A stretch of DNA of 41,653 nt. Source: Tannerella sp. (GTDB taxonomy: Bacteria; Bacteroidota; Bacteroidia; Bacteroidales; Tannerellaceae). Numbering within the stretch: the first letter of the stretch is position 1; each line of letters opens with the position of its first letter. Under the pieces are notes generated by a model. The model saw nothing but the letters and a program-made list of their open reading frames with translations, did no database searches and was not told where the DNA came from. The stretch is taken from positions 1 to 41,653 of the forward strand of contig JAITMM010000172.1 in the NCBI GenBank assembly GCA_031277335.1. The letters are read 5' to 3'. The translations under genes and the position numbers were made by a program. Below, one piece after another: positions 16,434-23,657 of the stretch.

Positions 16434-19301
16434 ATGTTGTGTATGAGTATAAAAATACGCTTGATACTGGCCTTTACAGGCTTGATGATATTGAAGGGAT
16501 ATGCGCAGATTGATACGACACGTGTAGAGTCTGCTGCTTTTTCTTCGGACTTCACTCAACCCGATTCTGTTCGTACTCAGCCGATAATATCTACATCCGG
16601 AGATATTTCTTCCGACACCATTCCTGCAAATAGAGCAATTCCAATAAATACCTCCCTTATCGTTGACACAACATATCTTGACGATGTGATCCCGCCCGAC
16701 GAAGTACCTACAATTTCGTATCAATCACGTAAAAAATATACGATTGCCGATATAAAAATAAAGATGTTAGGCCCGAATAATTACGAAGACTATGTCTTGG
16801 TAGGTATTTCAGGTTTAGCAGTCGGCGATGTCGTAGATGTACCGGGAGATGAACTTTCTGAAGCCACGAGACGTTTTTGGCGGCATGGCCTTTTCTCTGA
16901 CGTCATAATTTCAGCCCTTCGCGTAAAAGACGATAAGGTCTGGCTCGAAATACAACTTCGTCAGCGTCCGCGCATATCAGAAATAAATTTCAACGGCGTG
17001 AAAAAAGGCGAACGCGAAGAACTGACCACCAGGCTCGGATTGAGAAAAGGCAGCACATTGACCACAAATGCAGCCGACCGTGCTAAGACATTGATACAGA
17101 AATATTTCGATCAAAAAGGTTTTAAAAACGTCGAAGTTGAGATAGTGCAGAAAGACGACCTCTCGAAAGAAGGCGAAATGATCGTGGACGTCAATATCAA
17201 CAAAAATCAGAAGACGAAGATAGAAGAGATTGTGATTGAGGGCAATGAAGCAGTGTCTGACTTTACTCTCAAACAGGCGATGAAGAAGACGAATGAAAAG
17301 TTCAGTTTGCCCAAACGGCTCAAGACAAGCATACTTGAAATATTCAGTACCAAGAAGTTTACGTCCGAAGAATACGAGAACGACAAGAAAAACCTGATTA
17401 ACAAATACAACGAATTCGGGTATCGTGACGCCATCATCCTTTCGGACAGCGTGGAGAATGTAAGCGATAAATATGTAAAAATATATCTGACCGTAGACGA
17501 AGGCCAGAAATATTATTTTAAAGATATTCAGTTCGTCGGAAATACAAAATATGCATCCGAATTATTGGAGACAGTGCTGAATATCAAGCCGGGAGACGTC
17601 TATAACACAAAAAAGCTTGACGACCGCTTGAATCAGGACGACGACGCCGTAGCCAACATCTATTACAACAACGGCTACCTCTTTTTTGGCGCCGACCCAA
17701 TAGAAGTTGATGTACAAAATGACTCTATCTCGCTCGAAATACGTATACAGGAAGGTCCGCAGGCTACTATCAACAAAATCATCATCAACGGCAACGACCG
17801 TCTTTATGAAGACATCGTGCGCCGTGAGTTGCGCACCAAGCCGGGGCAACTTTTCAGCAAGGAAGATTTGGTCAGGTCAGTGCGCGAGTTGGCACAAATG
17901 GGACATTTTGACCCTGAAAACATGAATCCTGTACCTCAGCCGAATATTGAGAACGGGACGGTTGATATTCAATATAACTTAGTATCGAAAGCCAACGACC
18001 AGGTAGAAGTATCTGCCGGCTGGGGGCAGACCGGTGTGATTGGTAAGTTGGCATTGAAATTCACCAACTTCTCCATGAAAAACCTGTTTCATCCCGGCAC
18101 CTACAAAGGCATTATCCCGCAAGGCGAGGGCGAGACATTTACCATTAGCGGCCAGGCAAGTGCGCAGAACTATCAGTCTTACAGCATATCGTATATGGAT
18201 CCTTGGTTTGGAGGCAAACGTCCAAACATGTTTTCCGTCAGTTTATATTATGCCAAATATACGGGCATGAATTCCAGCTATTTACAGCAACAAATGTCTC
18301 AATATGGCGGCTACAATCCTTATTACGGTTATGGCGGCATGGGCGGTGGCTCCGGCTACGGATATGGTTACGATAGCGGCCTTTATGAAGGTATATATGA
18401 AAGTGCTTATGACCCAAGCAAATACATGCAGATGATCGGCGCCACGATAGGATTCGGGAAACGACTCTCATGGCCTGACGATTATTTCCAGTTCTCGGCC
18501 ACGTTCAACTATCAAATGTATAGAATGAAAAACTGGTCGGGATATTTTATCATCAGTGACGGCGTAGCTCATAAATTCAGCCTCGATTTTGTGCTGCAAC
18601 GCAATTCGATTGATAACCCGTTGTATACGCGTTACGGTTCGCAGTTTTTAGGCTCGTTGTCAGTCACGCCGCCTTACTCTCTGTTCGACGGAAAAGATTA
18701 TGCAAGCATGACGGATAATGCTGAAATAAACAAACTTATTGAATATCATAAGTGGAAATTCTCAGGTAAAGTGTTCTTCCCACTGCTTCCTTTGCCGGCA
18801 AACAACGGACCAAAGCGGACTCCTGTTTTTATGACAAGGGCTGAATTTGGATTTCTCGGCTACTTCAACAAGCATAAGACCAACTATTTCGAGACATTCC
18901 AGGTAGGTGGCGACGGCATGTCGGGTTATCAAAGCTATTACGCAGTGGATATCATCGGATTGAGGGGATACGAAAACGGATCACTGTCCGGCACTCAAAA
19001 CGCATTTGTGCAGTATGGACGCGCCTACACGCGCATGACAATGGAGTTGCGATATCCTCTGATTCTGGAACCGTCATCAACAATTTATGCATTGGGCTTC
19101 CTCGAAGCAGGCAATGCCTGGGGCTCGGTCGCCGAATTTCATCCGTTCGACCTGAAACGCTCTGCCGGATTCGGAGTGCGTATCTTCCTGCCAATGATCG
19201 GGATGATGGGCATCGACTGGGGATATGGATTTGATACACCCTACGGAAGTCAGCAAAAAGGCGGTAGCCAGTTCCATTTTATTCTTGGACAGGAGTTTTA
19301 G
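16434..19301 (+). CDS. bamA: Outer membrane protein assembly factor BamA
   Basis: BamA (Omp85) folds and inserts beta-barrel proteins in the outer membrane. The 955-residue product has a signal peptide (ending GYAQ), a low-complexity linker to about residue 95, POTRA repeats through about 480 (for example ISEINFNGVKKGEREELTTR, KIEEIVIEGNEAVSDFTLKQ, ATINKIIINGNDRLYEDIVR) and the C-terminal barrel (GWGQTGVIGKLALKFTNFS to FHFILGQEF). It is longer than E. coli BamA partly because of a Gly/Tyr-rich insertion at about 624-657. Start could be ATG 16434 or 16443; the second gives a cleaner signal peptide (MSIKIRLIL). Confidence 0.95.
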   Translation: MLCMSIKIRLILAFTGLMILKGYAQIDTTRVESAAFSSDFTQPDSVRTQPIISTSGDISSDTIPANRAIPINTSLIVDTTYLDDVIPPDEVPTISYQSRKKYTIADIKIKMLGPNNYEDYVLVGISGLAVGDVVDVPGDELSEATRRFWRHGLFSDVIISALRVKDDKVWLEIQLRQRPRISEINFNGVKKGEREELTTRLGLRKGSTLTTNAADRAKTLIQKYFDQKGFKNVEVEIVQKDDLSKEGEMIVDVNINKNQKTKIEEIVIEGNEAVSDFTLKQAMKKTNEKFSLPKRLKTSILEIFSTKKFTSEEYENDKKNLINKYNEFGYRDAIILSDSVENVSDKYVKIYLTVDEGQKYYFKDIQFVGNTKYASELLETVLNIKPGDVYNTKKLDDRLNQDDDAVANIYYNNGYLFFGADPIEVDVQNDSISLEIRIQEGPQATINKIIINGNDRLYEDIVRRELRTKPGQLFSKEDLVRSVRELAQMGHFDPENMNPVPQPNIENGTVDIQYNLVSKANDQVEVSAGWGQTGVIGKLALKFTNFSMKNLFHPGTYKGIIPQGEGETFTISGQASAQNYQSYSISYMDPWFGGKRPNMFSVSLYYAKYTGMNSSYLQQQMSQYGGYNPYYGYGGMGGGSGYGYGYDSGLYEGIYESAYDPSKYMQMIGATIGFGKRLSWPDDYFQFSATFNYQMYRMKNWSGYFIISDGVAHKFSLDFVLQRNSIDNPLYTRYGSQFLGSLSVTPPYSLFDGKDYASMTDNAEINKLIEYHKWKFSGKVFFPLLPLPANNGPKRTPVFMTRAEFGFLGYFNKHKTNYFETFQVGGDGMSGYQSYYAVDIIGLRGYENGSLSGTQNAFVQYGRAYTRMTMELRYPLILEPSSTIYALGFLEAGNAWGSVAEFHPFDLKRSAGFGVRIFLPMIGMMGIDWGYGFDTPYGSQQKGGSQFHFILGQEF

Positions 19302-19386
19302 AATTAAAGTCAAACGATTATTTTATATCAAGATAAACCATTTGGTTGTTTGTGCAGTCTAATATAAGCATTAAAAAACGAAAGAT

Positions 19387-19905
19387 ATGAAAAGGAAAAG
19401 TATTTTAGCAGTTGGATTAGCCATGTTGTTTTCATTTACAACGATGGCGCAAAAATTTGCCTTGATAGACATGGAATATATCCTGAAAAATATTCCTGCC
19501 TACGAGATGACAAACGAACAGTTGTCTCAACTATCAAAAAAATGGGAAAGTGAAATCAGTGCACTTGAACAGGAAGCCCAGAATATGTACAAGAGCTATC
19601 AAGCTGATATGGTGTTTCTTTCGGCAGAGATGAAGACAAAACGCGAAGAAGCCGTCGTTAAGAAAGAACTGGAAGCTCGGGAGTTGAAACGTCAATATTT
19701 TGGAACGGAAGGCGAACTGTTTCAAAAACGCGCCAGCCTGATGAAGCCTATCCACGATGAAATCTATGAGGCGGTGAAAGAGATTGCCACGGACAAAGGC
19801 TATCAGGTGATCCTCGACAGAGCCTCCGCAATGAGCATTATTTTTTCGTCTCCGCAGATAGATATTAGCGACGAAGTGCTTGTCAAATTGGGATATTCAA
19901 AATAA
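19387..19905 (+). CDS. OmpH/Skp-family periplasmic chaperone (first copy)
   Basis: This 172-residue protein has a signal peptide (ending TMAQ), the start of the mature protein KFALIDMEYILKNIPAYEM, a long charged coiled coil (about residues 45-120) and a C-terminal KGYQVILDRASAM segment typical of Skp. Skp trimers hold unfolded outer membrane proteins in the periplasm on the way to BamA. It lies 85 nt after bamA and is followed by a second family member, the usual Bacteroidetes arrangement. Confidence 0.93.
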   Translation: MKRKSILAVGLAMLFSFTTMAQKFALIDMEYILKNIPAYEMTNEQLSQLSKKWESEISALEQEAQNMYKSYQADMVFLSAEMKTKREEAVVKKELEARELKRQYFGTEGELFQKRASLMKPIHDEIYEAVKEIATDKGYQVILDRASAMSIIFSSPQIDISDEVLVKLGYSK

Positions 19906-19918
19906 TTGTGTATCTTTG
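19887..19918 (+). promoter_or_regulatory. Internal promoter of the second ompH gene (ATTG-N20-TATCTTTG)
   Basis: TATCTTTG at 19911-19918 is an exact -7 match. ATTG at 19887-19890, inside the end of the first ompH, is at 20-nt spacing and fits TTTG at three of four bases. A transcript would start near 19925, 55 nt before the second gene. Confidence 0.55.
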
Positions 19919-19979
19919 CGCGCTTTTATAAAAATTTTATAGGGAGATTATTAGGAATTATTTAACAAACATAAAAAAA

Positions 19980-20477
19980 ATGAAGAAGATTATTTTATTA
20001 TTAGCACTGCTTTTGCCGCTTGGAGTATTTGCACAGGAAATTAAAATTGCAGTTGTGGATGCAAGCGCAATCTTTAACCTGATGCCGGAACTTGACGCGG
20101 CCGAAAAAGAAATGGCGGCCGTTGAAGAGAAGTATACGACGGAACACAAAACCATGCAGGACGAGTTTAATCTCAAGTATGAAGATTATATGAAAGTGGA
20201 AGCTACGCTGACAGATAATCTGAAAACGAGAAGACAAACGGAATTACAGGATTTGCAGGCTCGCATACAGAATTTCTTACAGTTAGCTCAGGAGGATATA
20301 CCAAGAGAACAGCAACGAATATACGCGCCTATCCAGGAGAAAATCACCACTGCCATCAAAGCTGTCGGTGACGAACAAGGATATACCCTCATTGTAAGCC
20401 CTCAGTACATGCTCTATGTCGGCAAGACAACGATTGACGCTACGCCGTTCGTAAAAGCAAAATTAGGAATAAAATAG
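19980..20477 (+). CDS. OmpH/Skp-family periplasmic chaperone (second copy)
   Basis: This 165-residue Skp relative has a signal peptide (ending VFAQ), mature start IKIAVVDASAIFNLMPELDAAEKE, a coiled-coil central part (KTMQDEFNLKYEDYMKVEATL) and the C-terminal QGYTLIVSPQYMLYVG. It is diverged from the first copy, so the two may handle different clients. Its stop codon (TAG at 20475-20477) overlaps the proposed AUA start of murI. Confidence 0.92.
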   Translation: MKKIILLLALLLPLGVFAQEIKIAVVDASAIFNLMPELDAAEKEMAAVEEKYTTEHKTMQDEFNLKYEDYMKVEATLTDNLKTRRQTELQDLQARIQNFLQLAQEDIPREQQRIYAPIQEKITTAIKAVGDEQGYTLIVSPQYMLYVGKTTIDATPFVKAKLGIK

Positions 20478-21310
20478 CTCAAAACGCCCCCATAGGAATC
20501 TTTGATTCCGGTTACGGCGGACTGACCATCTTTGAGAAAATCAGGGATTTGCTTCCGCACTACGATTATCTTTATCTCGGAGATAATGCTCGAGCGCCTT
20601 ATGGCGCTCGTTCTTTTGATGTCGTATATAAATTCACGCTTCAGGCTGTCAGACATCTTTTCAACGCCGGCTGTCCGCTTGTTATTTTGGCGTGTAATAC
20701 TGCTTCGGCTAAGGCATTGCGCACTATCCAGCAACGTGATTTGCCGATGCTTGCTCCTGACCGGCGCGTACTGGGTGTCATCAGGCCGACCGTAGAGGCT
20801 GTAGATGAATTAAGCCGCACAAAACATGTAGGCGTCATGGGCACGACGGGCACCATCGCTTCCGAATCCTATAAACTCGAAATAGCCAAGTTGTTTCCTC
20901 ACATCACGGTGGTCGACGAAGCCTGCCCGATGTGGGTGCCGCTTGTCGAAAACAGAGAATATGATACGCCCGGAGCCGATTATTATATCAGAAAGCATAT
21001 CGAGAGTCTGCTTTCAAAAGATACTTTGGTCGATACAATTATTCTCGGATGCACGCATTATCCGTTGTTGATAAACAAAATACGGCAGTTTCTGCCTGCC
21101 GGCGTTACGGTTTTCGCACAAGGCATGCAAGTGGCTGACCGTTTGAAGGATTATCTGTCACGCCATCCCGAAATTGATGTTCGGCTTACGAAAGGCCATA
21201 CAACACGTTTCCGGACTACCGAGTCTGTAGACAAATTTTCTGAAATGGCCTCCGTTTTTTTAGGCCGTGAGGTTAATGAAGTGGAGCGGATTTCATTCGT
21301 TGAAGCTTAA
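20474..21310 (+). CDS. murI: Glutamate racemase with apparent AUA start
   Basis: MurI makes D-glutamate for peptidoglycan. The sequence shows GIFDSGYGGLTIFEKI (catalytic Asp-Ser), LGDNARAPYG, the first catalytic cysteine in VILACNTASAKAL and the second in IILGCTHYPLLI. The frame is open from 20438, but there is no ATG, GTG or TTG before TTG 20549, and starting there would delete the catalytic FDSGYGG. The family's usual spacing before this motif is met by ATA at 20474, giving (M)AQNAPIGIFDSG, with AGGA seven bases upstream and an ATAG overlap with the preceding stop. ATT at 20462 is a second option. Sequence error is a third. Confidence 0.9.
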   Translation: MAQNAPIGIFDSGYGGLTIFEKIRDLLPHYDYLYLGDNARAPYGARSFDVVYKFTLQAVRHLFNAGCPLVILACNTASAKALRTIQQRDLPMLAPDRRVLGVIRPTVEAVDELSRTKHVGVMGTTGTIASESYKLEIAKLFPHITVVDEACPMWVPLVENREYDTPGADYYIRKHIESLLSKDTLVDTIILGCTHYPLLINKIRQFLPAGVTVFAQGMQVADRLKDYLSRHPEIDVRLTKGHTTRFRTTESVDKFSEMASVFLGREVNEVERISFVEA

Positions 21311-21355
21311 AGAATTACGACATAGTTTCTCATCACGATCTGAACTGAAATAATT

Positions 21356-21383
21356 GTTCATTATTCATTATTCATTGTTCATT
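21356..21383. repeat. Four tandem RTTCATT heptamers over the M23 stop codon
   Basis: GTTCATT, ATTCATT, ATTCATT, GTTCATT in tandem. The stop codon of the M23 gene (21368-21370, minus strand) and its last codons (MNNE) are part of the repeat. It lies between the convergent murI and M23 genes. Confidence 0.85.
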
Positions 21384-22633
21384 ATCGTATCAGTCTCCAA
21401 TAACCTTTTATACACCTGCTGCTTTACAACATAAAAACTATCTCTTAACTCCGGCCTGACCGGATAGGCCGGCGGAGATTCCATTTTCAACGGGTCGATA
21501 GGTTTTCCGTTTTTATATACCCTAAAATCAAGGTGGGCGCCGGTGGACAATCCCGTAGAGCCGACATATCCGATAACATCCCCCTGCTGCAACAGTCTGC
21601 CTACATTCATGCCTTGCGCAAATCCGCGAAGATGCATATATACAGTGGAATAGACAGAATTATGCTGTATCCTTAAATAATTGCCTCCGCCGCCGGCTTC
21701 ATATCCTCTGCCAATAATCTTGCCACTGCCGATGGTTCTGACAGGCGTTCCGGCCGGCGCTACGTAGTCGACACCATGATGAGCGCGGTAAGTCCTCAAT
21801 ATGGGATGAAAGCGCGAATTGGTAAAGCGAGATGAAATACGCGAAAACTCAAGAGGCGCCTTCAGAAACTCCCTACGCAGGCTTTGTCCGTCGTCATCAA
21901 AATATTCCATGATGCTGTCCTGCATGAAAGGGATGGCCTCAAACGTCTTACCCTCATGCAAAAAGATGGCACCGTCAATCACAAAGGTATTCAGCGAAAC
22001 GGAATCATCAAGTATAGACTCAGTATATAAAATCCGAAAAGAATCTTTTGGCTGCAAGGCGAAAAAATTGACCTGCCAAGCGAAAACATCAGACATCTCA
22101 TTAGCCAGCAATGGATTAGCTCCTATACTTTTCATTTCGTTCCAAAGAGACGACTTGACACTTCCGGACACAAATTGCTGTTTCTGAACTATTTCTTTTT
22201 GAAATGGCGAGACGACTATTTCATTATCGGTCAGTTTGATTACTACAAGATCGATAAGTGATTTAGTCACAATGATATATTGAATTGTCTGAAGACTATC
22301 TTGCTTCGACAACGTAAAATACGGCAAACCGGCACGCAGCTTTTTAGGATCGAGAAGGTCTGATGCGGCACGGTAAATACTGTCGCTTTTACCGGCAGAA
22401 AATCCTAACTTGATCAGGACAGATGACATATTGTCACCAGTTTTGAACTTATATTCCTTTAAGATAAGCGAATCAATACATATATCAAACAAATAATTAC
22501 ACGTATCATCAACTATAATATTATCAGGTATCACATCCTTTTTATCCGGTCTGCAGGAGAAACTCCAAAACAAGACGAAAAGGATGCAGCCGACAAGTGC
22601 GCATGGCTTGCAAAGCATAAGTCTTACTTTCAT
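21368..22633 (-). CDS. M23-family (LytM-like) peptidase lipoprotein
   Basis: This 421-residue protein has a lipoprotein signal ending in LFWSFSC (Cys27), an N-terminal LysM/OapA-like region (FKTGDNMSSVLIKLGFSAGK) and a C-terminal M23 domain (about 270-390) with the first zinc motif HHGVDYVAPAGTPV and GNYLRIQHNSVYSTVYMHL. The usual second motif HxH reads HLD here, so one zinc ligand is replaced by Asp. M23 enzymes cut peptidoglycan cross-bridges. A strong divergent promoter ends at 22641, so ATG 22633 would be almost leaderless and ATG 22618 (MLCKPCALVGC) is an alternative start. The C-terminus runs into a heptamer repeat. Confidence 0.9.
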   Translation of the reverse strand: MKVRLMLCKPCALVGCILFVLFWSFSCRPDKKDVIPDNIIVDDTCNYLFDICIDSLILKEYKFKTGDNMSSVLIKLGFSAGKSDSIYRAASDLLDPKKLRAGLPYFTLSKQDSLQTIQYIIVTKSLIDLVVIKLTDNEIVVSPFQKEIVQKQQFVSGSVKSSLWNEMKSIGANPLLANEMSDVFAWQVNFFALQPKDSFRILYTESILDDSVSLNTFVIDGAIFLHEGKTFEAIPFMQDSIMEYFDDDGQSLRREFLKAPLEFSRISSRFTNSRFHPILRTYRAHHGVDYVAPAGTPVRTIGSGKIIGRGYEAGGGGNYLRIQHNSVYSTVYMHLRGFAQGMNVGRLLQQGDVIGYVGSTGLSTGAHLDFRVYKNGKPIDPLKMESPPAYPVRPELRDSFYVVKQQVYKRLLETDTIMNNE

Positions 22634-22640
22634 AACGATG

Positions 22641-22671
22641 CAAAAATAAAGAAAAACCTGATAAAAGCAAA
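22641..22671 (-). promoter_or_regulatory. M23 lipoprotein promoter (TTTG-N19-TATTTTTG, minus strand)
   Basis: Read on the minus strand, TTTG (22668-22671) and TATTTTTG (22641-22648) are 19 nt apart. The -33 element lies in the left arm of a 16-bp inverted repeat shared with the divergent META-gene promoter. Confidence 0.75.
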
Positions 22672-22699
22672 AAAATGCGTGTCTTTTTTTGCTTTTATC
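22660..22699. repeat. 16-bp perfect inverted repeat between two divergent promoters
   Basis: GATAAAAGCAAAAAAA (22660-22675) and its exact complement (22684-22699) flank 8 nt (TGCGTGTC). Each arm carries the -33 TTTG of one divergent promoter, which makes the control region symmetric. Confidence 0.92.
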
Positions 22700-22717
22700 A
22701 ACTTTTCACTACCTTTG
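22688..22717 (+). promoter_or_regulatory. META-domain gene promoter (TTTG-N18-TACCTTTG)
   Basis: TTTG at 22688-22691 and TACCTTTG at 22710-22717, 18 nt apart. Predicted start near 22724, giving a 5' UTR of about 42 nt before ATG 22766. Confidence 0.7.
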
Positions 22718-22765
22718 TCAGGCAAAAAGTAAAAAATATATATTGAGTCTTTTAAATAATTGAGT

Positions 22766-23191
22766 ATGAAACATAACGGTTTTTTATTAATGATTTGCCT
22801 ATGTGTGGGTTTATGCAGTTCCTGTAAATCGGGGAGCGCCTATAAAGCACAGGACTTGGATGGAAAGTGGTTGATTATCGGAGTAAAGGATGAACCGGTA
22901 AAATTGGCTTTAATGCCTTTTTTGGAATTTGAAGTAGCTGACAATCATGTGAGTGGCAACGTAGGATGTAATAACTTCAGCGCCGGATTCGAATTGGACG
23001 CTAAAGATGCGTCAGCATTTACGCTTATTTCGCCTGCAATCACTACAATGGCCTGTATCTTTGGGGATACGGAAGACAAAATAGTTAAAGCTCTTAATGA
23101 GGTCGTTGCCGTAAAAGGCGGTAGTTCACCTAATCGTGTGATTCTTATCGATATAGACGGAAATACTTGCCTTGTCCTGGAGAAAAACTGA
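22766..23191 (+). CDS. META-domain (HslJ-like) lipoprotein
   Basis: This 141-residue lipoprotein has a signal ending in LCSSC (Cys20) and a single META domain: LDGKWLIIGVKDEPVK, PFLEFEVADNHVSGNVGCNN (compare the family GCNxF) and the closing DGNTCLVLEK. An in-frame TTG lies 6 nt upstream at 22760, but ATG 22766 gives the normal start MKHNGFLL. HslJ-type proteins are linked to heat shock and novobiocin resistance in E. coli; the role here is unknown. It is monocistronic and divergent from the M23 gene. Confidence 0.9.
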   Translation: MKHNGFLLMICLCVGLCSSCKSGSAYKAQDLDGKWLIIGVKDEPVKLALMPFLEFEVADNHVSGNVGCNNFSAGFELDAKDASAFTLISPAITTMACIFGDTEDKIVKALNEVVAVKGGSSPNRVILIDIDGNTCLVLEKN

Positions 23192-23223
23192 ACATTAACG
23201 CCATAATTTGCCTTTTGACGAAA

Positions 23224-23248
23224 GAGCCGGCAATTTTGTTGCCGACTC
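23224..23248. terminator. Possible weak terminator hairpin between META and HMA genes
   Basis: GAGCCGGCAA and TTGCCGACTC form a 10-bp stem with one mismatch around a 5-nt loop, between convergent genes. A real T-run is lacking on both strands, so activity is uncertain. Confidence 0.35.
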
Positions 23249-23300
23249 CATCGTTGTTGCTCGCTTGGATATGTCTGTAAATTAGATGTTTAATTTACTT

Positions 23301-23621
23301 TCAGTTGGAGGGTTTGAGCTTCGCATCCGTTTGAGCTTCGGCCGTGTAGCCTATTTTCTTGAATGCGCTGACCAAATTATCTTCCGTCGTCTTGTCTTTT
23401 CGATAAGTTACTTTGGCTGTGTGGGTTTTCAAGTCACATTCGAGACCGGTCACGCCTTTTTCGAAAGCGATATTCCCTTCAATCTTTTTCACACAGTTTT
23501 CGCATGTCATATTCACTTTAAAAACAACTGTTTCCCTCTCGTCTTTCTTTTTGGCGTCCTGAGAGAAAGCCGTTGAAAATGCAAAAATGGCACAAATCAT
23601 CATTAAAAAAACTCTTTTCAT
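23301..23621 (-). CDS. Secreted single-domain HMA (heavy-metal-associated) protein
   Basis: This 106-residue protein has a signal peptide (cleavage near STAFSQ, residue 21) and one heavy-metal-associated domain with the metal-binding MTCENC (Cys40, Cys43), then GVTGLECDLKTHTAKVTYRK. It would bind a soft metal such as Cu(I) in the periplasm. It follows the TonB receptor gene by 36 nt on the same strand, so the two probably form a metal-handling operon. HMA domains are more often cytoplasmic; a secreted stand-alone one next to a TonB receptor is a recurring Bacteroidetes arrangement, to my knowledge. Confidence 0.88.
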   Translation of the reverse strand: MKRVFLMMICAIFAFSTAFSQDAKKKDERETVVFKVNMTCENCVKKIEGNIAFEKGVTGLECDLKTHTAKVTYRKDKTTEDNLVSAFKKIGYTAEAQTDAKLKPSN

Positions 23622-23657
23622 AGCTATACTTTTTTTAAATAAAACAATATCAATTAT

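Noticed and set aside
20532-20795. 87-codon ORF in another frame over the start of murI
   Set aside because: The murI frame has clear catalytic motifs; this frame has none.
20549-21310. TTG 20549 as the murI start
   Set aside because: It would remove the catalytic FDSGYGG motif; upstream codons are clearly MurI sequence.
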